Source: Bacillota bacterium
Lineage (GTDB): Bacteria; Bacillota; Proteinivoracia; UBA4975
Length of the DNA: 10,859 bases
Direction: 5' to 3'
Assembly (NCBI GenBank): GCA_012727415.1
Contig: JAAYHI010000018.1
Span: 1-10,859, forward strand
Part shown: positions 5,745 to 10,859 of the stretch, piece after piece
Layout of the letters: every line of letters begins with the position of its first letter
Numbering within the stretch: the stretch's first letter is position 1
Position numbers and translations under genes: made by a program
The notes under the pieces: generated by a model
Databases searched by the model: none
What the model was told of the DNA's origin: nothing
The model's input: the letters and a program-made list of their open reading frames with translations, nothing else

Positions 5745-5891
5745 CTATTCTTTGAAAAGGACAGCCAACAGGCTCACTGCGCCATAAATAATCACGATTG
5801 CCAGGAAGATGCTGAGCATTCCCAGCCCCATTACTTTCAGGGAACTGAGAAAATTCGAATAGGCTATTTCCCAACTGTAGTCAGTAAACAT
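5745..5891 (-). CDS. Small membrane protein, gamma-like subunit of a Na+-pump decarboxylase
   Basis: This 48-residue gene is easily missed. It starts with ATG at 5891, with GGAG about 8 bases upstream, and ends in TAG. The protein has a short polar N-terminus (MFTDYSWEIAYSNFLSSLK), one membrane helix (about 21-45, MGLGMLSIFLAIVIIYGAVS onward) and a basic/acidic FKE tail. The GLGMLSIFL run resembles the membrane anchor of OadG/gamma subunits, which hold the oxaloacetate or methylmalonyl-CoA decarboxylase complex together. Typical gamma subunits also carry a longer, Pro/Ala-rich, metal-binding C-terminal tail; this one lacks it. It follows the beta-subunit gene by 22 bp and is surely co-transcribed with it. 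The gamma assignment rests on size, topology and position. Confidence 0.72.
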   Translation of the reverse strand: MFTDYSWEIAYSNFLSSLKVMGLGMLSIFLAIVIIYGAVSLLAVLFKE

Positions 5892-5913
5892 ATTATTATC
5901 TCCATCCTTCTCG

Positions 5914-7059
5914 CTAGAATAAAAGCGGCACCAATCTCAGGATAACACCACCGGCAACTACAGAGGCAATCTGCCCGGCGACATTGGCCCCTGCAGCATG
6001 CATCAAGAGATGGTTCTGGTCGTTGGCTTCCAGGCCCATCTTCTGCACCACCCGGGCGGACATAGGGAATGCGGAAATCCCGGCGGCTCCAACCATGGGA
6101 TTAATCTTGTTTTTCAGGAAGAGATTGAGGATTTTAGCGAACATGACGCCACTTATACTGTCAAAGACAAAGGCAAAAAGACCAAGTAACATAATGAGCA
6201 GGGTTTCAAAAGTGAGGAACTCAGCGGCCTGCATCCTAAAGGCAATAGTAATGCCCAGGAAAAGGGTGACCAGGTTGGCCAGCACGTTCTGGGCTGTCTT
6301 ACTCAGGCTGTCCAGTTTGCCGCACTCCCGGATGAGATTACCAAACATCAAGAATCCAACCAGGGATATAGAACCTGGGGCCGCCAGACCTGCAACAATG
6401 GTGACGATAATCGGGAACAAGATCCGCGTTGTCCGGGAGACACTCTTTGGATTGTACTCCATCTCCATGGCCCTTTCCTTCTTGGTGGTAACCATTTTAA
6501 TGGCAAAGGGCTGGATTATGGGGACTAAGGCCATATATGAATATGCCGCCACGGCAATAGCCGAGATATAATTGCTCTTAAAGATGTTAGACACCAGGAT
6601 TGACGTCGGCCCGTCAGCGGCACCGATAATGGCAATAGAAGCTGCATCCTTCAGTTCAAAGCCCAGCAATGAAGCCAGAGAAAAAGTAAGGAAGATACCA
6701 AATTGCGCCGCCGCACCGAAGAGCAACATCCGGGGATTAGACAGCAAGGGGCCAAAATCAATCATCGCGCCAATACCGATAAAGAGGAAGAGAGGCAGTG
6801 CTTCAGCGGCTTCAATTCCGATTTCATACATCCAGGAAATAATACCGGTGGTCTCCCCAATTCCAGGCATCACCTGATTGAGCACGCCGGAGAGGGGCAG
6901 GTTAACCAGAATAGCTCCGAAGCCCATCGGCAGCAATAGTGAGGGTTCCATATCCTTCTTTATTGCCAGGTAGATGAGCAGCCCTCCCAGCACCATCATG
7001 ATTCCCTGCTGCCAGGTAATAGATGCGATACCACTGATTAATACATCCACATTCATCAT
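5914..7059 (-). CDS. Na+-translocating decarboxylase beta subunit (OadB/GcdB/MmdB family)
   Basis: About 381 residues, the usual length for the integral membrane beta subunit that couples carboxybiotin decarboxylation to Na+ export. Diagnostic stretches are GAADGPTSI (147-154, with the conserved intramembrane Asp), NLIRECG (241-247) and AAGANVAGQIASVVAGG (355-371), which carries the conserved Asn-Gly-Ser residues of the second Na+ region. Many hydrophobic helices cover the rest. The start is one of three codons: ATG at 7059, ATG at 7056, or GTG at 7050, the last having the best spacing (9) from AAAAGG (7065-7060). A frame open to 7164 would cross the promoter and is not used. The alpha (carboxyltransferase) and biotin-carrier genes are absent here, so the substrate (oxaloacetate, methylmalonyl-CoA, glutaconyl-CoA or malonate) is unknown. 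Confidence 0.9.
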   Translation of the reverse strand: MMNVDVLISGIASITWQQGIMMVLGGLLIYLAIKKDMEPSLLLPMGFGAILVNLPLSGVLNQVMPGIGETTGIISWMYEIGIEAAEALPLFLFIGIGAMIDFGPLLSNPRMLLFGAAAQFGIFLTFSLASLLGFELKDAASIAIIGAADGPTSILVSNIFKSNYISAIAVAAYSYMALVPIIQPFAIKMVTTKKERAMEMEYNPKSVSRTTRILFPIIVTIVAGLAAPGSISLVGFLMFGNLIRECGKLDSLSKTAQNVLANLVTLFLGITIAFRMQAAEFLTFETLLIMLLGLFAFVFDSISGVMFAKILNLFLKNKINPMVGAAGISAFPMSARVVQKMGLEANDQNHLLMHAAGANVAGQIASVVAGGVILRLVPLLF

Positions 7060-7099
7060 CCTTTTGTCAATGATTGTAAGGCCTGAATCTAAAAGAAAT

Positions 7100-7127
7100 A
7101 TTATCCCATCCCGGACAGGCTTGTCAC
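7100..7127 (-). promoter_or_regulatory. Promoter of the decarboxylase beta-gamma pair
   Basis: On the minus strand GTGACA (7127-7122, 5 of 6) and GATAAT (7105-7100, 5 of 6) are 16 bases apart. Transcription would start near 7093, about 35 bases before the start codon. The promoter lies directly after the serS terminator, so the pair is transcribed separately from serS. Confidence 0.65.
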
Positions 7128-7144
7128 TCTCTCCTGTTACCAGG

Positions 7145-7177
7145 AAAAAGCACAAGCGGGGCAAAACCCCGCTTTTT
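7145..7177. terminator. Terminator after serS
   Basis: AAGCGGGG (7154-7161) and CCCCGCTT (7167-7174) make a perfect 8-bp stem with a 5-base loop. On the minus strand it is followed, after GTGC, by TTTTT (7149-7145). On the plus strand it runs into TTTTTG directly, so it could also stop antisense transcripts. Confidence 0.8.
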
Positions 7178-7212
7178 GTATGCCCTGGGCAAGCCCCTTA
7201 CTGCCTTACGCA

Positions 7213-8487
7213 CTATGGTTGCGGCGTCAGCTTCTTCATGCCGTTCATATAGGGCCACAGGACTTTGGGAATGTTGACACTGCCATCTTCCTGCTGATGG
7301 TTCTCCAGCAGGGGGATGAGGATGCGTGGAGAGGCAATGCCGGTATTGTTCAAAGTATAGCAGAACTTAGACTTGCCGTCGCTGTCCCTGTATTTAATGT
7401 TGAGCCTTCTGCTCTGATAATCGTTCAAAGTCGAACAGGAATGGGTCTCGCAATAGGCTCCACGACTGGGCATCCAGGTCTCCACTTCATGCTTAAGAAC
7501 CTGTCCCGCGCCGATCTCGCCGGTGCAGGCAAGGGCTACCCTGTAAGGGAGTTCCAGCTCCTGCAGGATTTCTTCCACATTGGCAAGCAGTTCCTCATGG
7601 AGGGCAGCGGCAATTTCAGCATCGGCAGGGCAAAAGATTACCTGTTCTACTTTCTGAAACTGGTGCACCCGATAGAGACCACGGGTGTCCTTTCCATAGG
7701 TGCCTGCCTCCCGCCGGAAGCAGGTAGAAAGGGCAGTGTAGCGCAAAGGCAGATCCCGGTAGGATAAGATTTCATCCATGTGAAAAGATACCATGGCTAC
7801 CTCGGAAGTCCCCACCAGGTACAGCTCATCCTCGGGAACGGCGTAGGCCTGGTCACGGCCCAGGGGAAAGTAGCCCGTCCCCATCATCGCCCGTTCCCGG
7901 ACCAGCACCGGCACAGTCAGCAGGGTATATCCCCTGGCCATGAGCTTGTCGATGACAAACCGGGTAACAGCCATCTCCAGCAGCGCCCCGGAATTTTTCA
8001 GGATATAAGAACGGCTGCCGGCTATTTCTACTGCCCGGGGGACATCGACTATATCCAGAGCTTCGGCCAACTCCAGATGGTCTTTAAAGGGGAAAGAAAA
8101 CTTCGGGACATCTCCAACCCGGCGCAGTTCCACATTATCGGCTTCATCTTTGCCCACGGGCACTTCCGGCAAGGGAACACTGGGAACCAGCAGCATCAAT
8201 TCATCAAATTCTTCCTTCACCGCTGCCAGCCGGCCTTCGATTTCATTGATTTTATCTTTTAAATCCCGAACCCGGAGAATCCCCTCTTGTTTTGCTTCCC
8301 CATTTAGCTTGGGTATTTCCCGGGAAAGGCTGTTGCGCTCTCCCCGCAAAGTGTCGGCCTGGGAAGTGAGAGCTTTTACCTCCTGGTAGACGGCCAGTAG
8401 CCTGTCAACGTCCACCTCCATATTCTTGTCCCTGGCAGCCTTTTTGACGACATCGGGATTGTCTACAATAAACTTGATATCCAGCAT
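7213..8487 (-). CDS. serS: Seryl-tRNA synthetase
   Basis: This 424-residue class II aminoacyl-tRNA synthetase charges tRNA-Ser, and also tRNA-Sec where present, with serine in the cytoplasm. The N-terminal part (about 1-105) begins MLDIKFI and forms the long antiparallel coiled-coil arm that grips the tRNA variable arm. The catalytic core shows motif 2 as FRREAGTYGKDTRGLYRVHQ (about 257-277) followed by FQKVEQ, and motif 3 near the C-terminus with GIASPRILIPLLENHQ. ATG at 8487 is preceded by GGAGG at 7 bases. Length and ends match the family. Expression is controlled by the T-box leader upstream, and a terminator follows the stop codon. Confidence 0.97.
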   Translation of the reverse strand: MLDIKFIVDNPDVVKKAARDKNMEVDVDRLLAVYQEVKALTSQADTLRGERNSLSREIPKLNGEAKQEGILRVRDLKDKINEIEGRLAAVKEEFDELMLLVPSVPLPEVPVGKDEADNVELRRVGDVPKFSFPFKDHLELAEALDIVDVPRAVEIAGSRSYILKNSGALLEMAVTRFVIDKLMARGYTLLTVPVLVRERAMMGTGYFPLGRDQAYAVPEDELYLVGTSEVAMVSFHMDEILSYRDLPLRYTALSTCFRREAGTYGKDTRGLYRVHQFQKVEQVIFCPADAEIAAALHEELLANVEEILQELELPYRVALACTGEIGAGQVLKHEVETWMPSRGAYCETHSCSTLNDYQSRRLNIKYRDSDGKSKFCYTLNNTGIASPRILIPLLENHQQEDGSVNIPKVLWPYMNGMKKLTPQP

Positions 8488-8504
8488 AATAACACCTCCA
8501 TAAA

Positions 8505-8535
8505 ATTAAAAGCCCGCCCCCGTAAGGGACGAGCT
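8505..8535 (-). terminator. Regulated terminator of the serS T-box
   Basis: AGCTCGTCCC (8535-8526 on the minus strand) pairs with GGGGGCGGGCT (8521-8511) in a 10-pair stem with two G-U pairs and one bulged G, then TTTTAATTTT. It competes with the antiterminator formed by the T-box sequence just upstream. Confidence 0.85.
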
Positions 8536-8732
8536 CAATGCCCGCGGTACCACCCAAATTAACCGCAAATCGGTTCTCTTATTCGCGCCTTAACCCTGCG
8601 CCCGGGTCCGACTCATCGCCGGACTCCTCCAGGGCGGAATTCACAAAATCCCCCGACTGGCTTTCACCTGCCGCCAGCTCTCTGCACAGGAGTATCTTGT
8701 TACTCTTCCCCTTCATGGAAAAATATTAACTT
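8505..8732 (-). promoter_or_regulatory. T-box leader (serine-specific) of serS
   Basis: The minus strand has the standard T-box order. Stem I begins GAAGGGGAAGAGTAAC (about 8716-8701), followed by the AGAGAGCTGGC apical region and GGTGAAAGCC. A specifier region GTGAATTCCGCC (8644-8633) follows, in which TCC at 8638-8636 is a serine codon. A stem III hairpin AACCG/CGGTT (about 8576-8562) and the T-box GGGTGGTACCGCG (8555-8543), which pairs with the uncharged tRNA acceptor end, come next. The leader ends in the terminator at 8511-8535. Uncharged tRNA-Ser favours the antiterminator and so raises serS expression. Confidence 0.95.
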
Positions 8733-8738
8733 GCCCTT

Positions 8739-8768
8739 ATTCTACCCCATACCTCTGCCTGAATGCAA
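8739..8768 (-). promoter_or_regulatory. Promoter of the serS T-box transcript
   Basis: TTGCAT (8768-8763) and TAGAAT (8744-8739, 5 of 6) on the minus strand are 18 bases apart. The -35 is weak. The transcript would start near 8732, just before the first bases of T-box stem I. Confidence 0.55.
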
Positions 8769-8870
8769 GAGTTCTCGCCTAAAGATAACATTGGCCCAAT
8801 AAATTGTGCACGGATTTCCAAGTATCATGTCAGGTAATGAGTCTAATACTAACCAGAGGAGGGATTAAAT

Positions 8871-9017
8871 TTGAAGATACCAAATCTCAAAGGGATGATG
8901 CCCCTCGGCAGAAAGGGAATGGGCACTACAGCCAAAGTGCTGTTTGTTGCCCTGCCGGTAATTGCCTTTTTCGCCGGCACACTCCTGGGAAGCCATAAAG
9001 AAGGGGAAGGCTGGTAG
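8871..9017 (+). CDS. Small one-TM membrane protein of unknown function (48 aa)
   Basis: A short plus-strand gene starts at TTG 8871, with GGAGG 8 bases upstream (part of AGAGGAGGG), and ends in TAG. No ATG start fits as well: ATG 8895 and ATG 8898 follow AAAGGG too closely. The product has a basic N-terminus (MKIPNLKGMMPLGRKGMG), one hydrophobic helix (about 20-40, TAKVLFVALPVIAFFAG) and a short charged tail (HKEGEGW). Positive residues inside suggest an N-in, C-out orientation. It has its own strong terminator 19 bases downstream and is the only plus-strand gene in a minus-strand stretch. I do not recognise it. It could be a membrane peptide toxin or a structural small protein. No convincing promoter was found; CTAATACT at 8843-8850 could serve as a -10. 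Confidence 0.6.
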   Translation: MKIPNLKGMMPLGRKGMGTTAKVLFVALPVIAFFAGTLLGSHKEGEGW

Positions 9018-9035
9018 CTCCCTCCTGGGACAAAA

Positions 9036-9073
9036 GAGGGTGCTGGGTTATTTGCCCGGCACCCTCTTATTTT
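9036..9073. terminator. Two-way terminator between converging genes
   Basis: GAGGGTGCTGGG (9036-9047) and CCCGGCACCCTC (9055-9066) form a 12-bp stem with one G-U pair and a 7-base loop. The plus strand continues TTATTTTTA and the minus strand TTTTG. It ends both the small membrane-protein gene and the HepT-like gene, and overlaps the latter's stop by one base at 9073. Confidence 0.9.
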
Positions 9074-9516
9074 TACCGCCCGTTATCAGAATAAAGGCGC
9101 AGTACCTTTTTCACTGTTTCCAGAAGGTATGGAGTCAGCTCCAAAGTCTTCCTATAGATTTCATCCACGGTATCCAAAACATATTCATGGGCAATGTCGT
9201 TGCGCAAATAACGGATTTCCTTAAAGGTCTCTGCCGAAATAAGGCCTCGCCGTTCCGCCCTGTTAATCCTGTCAATGGCAGTGCCAGGCATCTCCAACTC
9301 CATATTGTCCAGGGTGCGGAAGATCTTTTGAATGAGGATATCGCTGGTCCTGGCAAAACGGCCGGTCAGGGCCTCAAATTTGTCCAGCTCCTCATAAGTA
9401 TAGCCCTCCTTGAGGCCAATCTTACTGCATACATTATAGGAGTACTCCAATATCTCCCCTGCTTCCCGGAGCTGTTTCAGCTCCATCTCCAGCAATTCCT
9501 GCAGATATTTGCTCAC
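9073..9516 (-). CDS. HEPN-domain RNase toxin (HepT-like)
   Basis: This 147-residue, mostly helical protein has the HEPN signature RNDIAHEY, giving Arg105, His110 and Tyr112 in the RX4HXY arrangement of HepT ribonuclease toxins. In that family Arg and His cut RNA, often tRNA, and the Tyr is the residue adenylylated by the partner. The start is GTG at 9516, chosen because it overlaps the partner's stop (GTGA) and has AGGAGG 10 bases upstream. The open frame extending to 9633 lies inside the partner gene and is not used. The pair forms a two-gene toxin-antitoxin operon with the nucleotidyltransferase encoded just before it. The function is well supported by motif and gene order; the target RNA is unknown. 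Confidence 0.88.
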   Translation of the reverse strand: MSKYLQELLEMELKQLREAGEILEYSYNVCSKIGLKEGYTYEELDKFEALTGRFARTSDILIQKIFRTLDNMELEMPGTAIDRINRAERRGLISAETFKEIRYLRNDIAHEYVLDTVDEIYRKTLELTPYLLETVKKVLRLYSDNGR

Positions 9517-9794
9517 AGCAGCACACCCTCCTTTAATGCAATGCTGACAATAGGGTGGGAAGAATCCTTTGCCACGATAATATCTATTCTTTGTTCGCCA
9601 ATGCGCTCCCAAAGGGCGTACTTTAACTTCCATATATCATCCCGGGTCAGCACCTGGCTGATAACCAAGAGGTCAATGTCGCCGCCTGTAAGTTCATCAT
9701 TAACCCGGGAGCCAAAGAGATAAACCCGGGCTTTGTCGTCTCGGGCCCCAATTACCTCTTTTATTGCCTCAACTTCTCTTTGGGTTAAACGCAT
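9513..9794 (-). CDS. MNT-type minimal nucleotidyltransferase antitoxin (MntA-like)
   Basis: This 93-residue protein is a stand-alone nucleotidyltransferase. The active-site motif is FGSRVNDELTGGDIDLLV, with Gly28-Ser29 and metal-binding Asp39 and Asp41; the third carboxylate is Asp71 in RIDIIV. In MntA/HepT systems the MNT protein neutralises the toxin by attaching AMP to the HEPN tyrosine. The gap between GS and DxD is nine residues rather than the ten of the described GSX10DXD motif, a small variation. The ATG at 9794 is chosen because GGGAG lies 8 bases upstream; an extension to 9833 crosses the promoter. It is first in the operon and overlaps the toxin gene by 4 bp. Confidence 0.88.
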   Translation of the reverse strand: MRLTQREVEAIKEVIGARDDKARVYLFGSRVNDELTGGDIDLLVISQVLTRDDIWKLKYALWERIGEQRIDIIVAKDSSHPIVSIALKEGVLL

Positions 9795-9813
9795 TAACAA
9801 CACTCCCTTGTAT

Positions 9814-9842
9814 ATTGTATCATGGAGGTTCACTCAGAGCAA
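9814..9842 (-). promoter_or_regulatory. Promoter of the MntA-HepT pair
   Basis: TACAAT (9819-9814, 5 of 6) on the minus strand lies 17 bases after TTGCTC (9842-9837, 3 of 6). The -35 overlaps the T-run that follows the acetyltransferase gene. The leader is about 13 bases. Confidence 0.5.
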
Positions 9843-9876
9843 AAACCCCGTCCCCTTCTTTAAATGACCCAGGGTT
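9840..9876 (-). terminator. Possible weak terminator after the acetyltransferase gene
   Basis: On the minus strand AACCC (about 9876-9872) can pair with GGGTT, which runs into GGGGTTTTTG (9849-9840). The inside of the hairpin is poorly paired, so this is a weak candidate judged mainly from the T-run and its place after the stop codon. Confidence 0.3.
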
Positions 9877-9898
9877 AGGGAGAAAAGAATTATCGAGC

Positions 9899-10859
9899 TT
9901 ACTGTGTATCAGTATCTCCCATATTGATATACCAAAGGGCGTCTGTGTCTTCAAAGCCCCTGTAAACATGATATATTTTCAGCTTTCTCGGAATAAAAAG
10001 GTGGGAATTTAGTATTCTCCGGTGCAGTGGATGGGCATACCATGTCTTTATCTGCCTGACCTTCTGGGATCGAAACCATTGTATACAGCCCTTTAGCAGC
10101 TTAGAAAAGAGCTCCGGGTCATGCCCCCGCACTAAATAATCTACAATTTCGCCCCCTCCGGAAGCAGTTAGAGCCAAAACTGCATACCCAACTAATTGAT
10201 CAGAGGACTTCATTGCCAGAAAACGGTATATTTTATTATTAGGGTTCTGCTGAAACCGCCAATTCAGCCATTGCTCGCTGCGATACTGGGCGATGCAGTT
10301 GCTGTCTTTAAAGGTGTCCTGAAACAATTCTTCCGCCCCAGGCGGTGCCGAAACTGAAAGATCAAAATCCTTGGCCGGAGAGCTGTCCGGTGTGTAAGAA
10401 TATACAAATCTCCCCCTCCCGAGCCTAGATACAACTGTACTTTTTAGGGAAAAGACTTTTATTCCCGCCATAACAGCACCATTACTTGACCATCCATTGC
10501 GAATATTGCCTGGATAGGAGTTTGTGTTTGGAAAGTTAAAAAAATATTCCATTCCTTGTTCCCTGAGATATTTCAGAGCGTACTCTATCATTCCGGAAAA
10601 CAATCTTTTTCCCCGATAATCAGGAAGCAACATAGTATCACAGGGCTGAGCAGCCTGGTACAGCTTTCCTTTATAGAATATGTTCATTACTAAAGCTGGC
10701 CTGGCACCCACCAGGCGATCTCCATCCTTCGCCACAATGATATTGTAGCTTTCCTTATCTGTCTGGCAGGGATTGTCAATATACTTCCACTGAAACATTT
10801 GGGCATCCATCTCTCTGCCGAAAACTGCTTGGAAAAGTTGCCTGAAATGCCCGATATCA
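9899..10859 (-). CDS. GNAT-like acetyltransferase (5' end outside the window)
   Basis: The frame runs from a TAA at 9901-9899 to the right edge. It continues upstream of the ATG at 10810 with protein-like sequence (DIGHFRQLFQAVFGRE), so the true start lies outside and the visible part is about 319 residues. The N-terminal part has the pattern of many GNAT enzymes in polysaccharide or antibiotic loci: LFQAVFGREM, then MFQWKYIDNP, then VGARPALVMN and a central PDYRGKRLFSGMIEYALKYL that matches the acetyl-CoA-binding loop (R/QxxGxG/A-like, here RGKRLF). A NFPNTNSYPGNIRNGW stretch follows. The second half (RSEQWLNWRF onward, with LVGYAVLALT) looks like a second, degenerate GNAT fold. The substrate is unknown. 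No neighbour in the window points to a pathway. Confidence 0.7.
   Translation of the reverse strand, partial: DIGHFRQLFQAVFGREMDAQMFQWKYIDNPCQTDKESYNIIVAKDGDRLVGARPALVMNIFYKGKLYQAAQPCDTMLLPDYRGKRLFSGMIEYALKYLREQGMEYFFNFPNTNSYPGNIRNGWSSNGAVMAGIKVFSLKSTVVSRLGRGRFVYSYTPDSSPAKDFDLSVSAPPGAEELFQDTFKDSNCIAQYRSEQWLNWRFQQNPNNKIYRFLAMKSSDQLVGYAVLALTASGGGEIVDYLVRGHDPELFSKLLKGCIQWFRSQKVRQIKTWYAHPLHRRILNSHLFIPRKLKIYHVYRGFEDTDALWYINMGDTDTQ

Noticed and set aside
7060..7164. N-terminal extension of the decarboxylase beta subunit
   Set aside because: The extension covers the serS terminator and a good promoter, and it would make the protein longer than its family.
8762..8870. Possible promoter or gene in the gap right of the serS promoter
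   Set aside because: Only weak -10-like matches without a matching -35; nothing else recognisable before the peptide gene's ribosome-binding site.
9517..9633. Longer start for the HepT-like toxin
   Set aside because: It lies wholly within the nucleotidyltransferase gene in another frame; the GTGA overlap gives the natural start.
8962..9723. Long plus-strand open frame opposite the toxin-antitoxin genes
   Set aside because: It runs antisense to two motif-bearing overlapping genes and through a terminator hairpin, without a ribosome-binding site.

Overview
The window looks like chromosomal DNA from an anaerobic, Gram-positive, Clostridia-type bacterium of medium GC content. The signs are strong GGAGG ribosome-binding sites, frequent GTG and TTG starts, a T-box leader in front of a seryl-tRNA synthetase gene, a Na+-pump decarboxylase beta subunit, and compact operons bounded by intrinsic terminators. 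This is inference; no species can be named. No rRNA, tRNA, insertion sequence, prophage or CRISPR array was seen. Almost everything is on the minus strand. The exceptions are an M42 peptidase gene (4668-5711) and a 48-residue membrane peptide gene (8871-9017).

Layout. 1-752 (-): multi-spanning membrane protein of unknown function, running off the left edge, with a promoter flanked by two nearly identical 21-bp dyads (766-786 and 808-828). 836-1047 (-): no convincing gene, but a chain of stem-loops ending in a terminator, a candidate structured RNA. 1081-4493 (-): a metal-homeostasis operon, fur-family regulator > cbiM > cbiQ > cbiO > ZIP transporter. The first four genes overlap by a few bases, a Fur-type palindrome lies on the promoter, and the ZIP gene probably has an extra internal promoter. 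4668-5711 (+): M42 metallopeptidase, divergent from the regulator. 5714-5741: a perfect 28-bp palindrome acting as a two-way terminator. 5745-7059 (-): an orphan oadB-like gene followed by a 48-codon gamma-like membrane subunit. 7154-8768 (-): serS with terminator, T-box leader (specifier TCC, serine) and promoter. 8871-9066 (+): one-TM peptide gene with its own terminator. 9073-9842 (-): a MntA/HepT-type nucleotidyltransferase-HEPN toxin-antitoxin pair with promoter. 9899-10859 (-): GNAT-like acetyltransferase, cut off by the right edge.

How the genes may work together. The regulator, the ECF-type CbiMQO importer and the ZIP permease make a coherent divalent-metal uptake module. Zinc is the best guess from the Fur/Zur-like regulator and the ZIP neighbour; cobalt or nickel is the alternative suggested by the CbiM family. 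The oadB/gamma pair would form the membrane part of a Na+-translocating decarboxylase whose carboxyltransferase and biotin carrier are not in this window. The serS T-box couples serine charging to synthetase expression. The points most worth checking are the putative RNA at 836-1047, the twin operators, the unusual CbiM N-terminus, and the two small membrane-protein genes that length cut-offs would miss.
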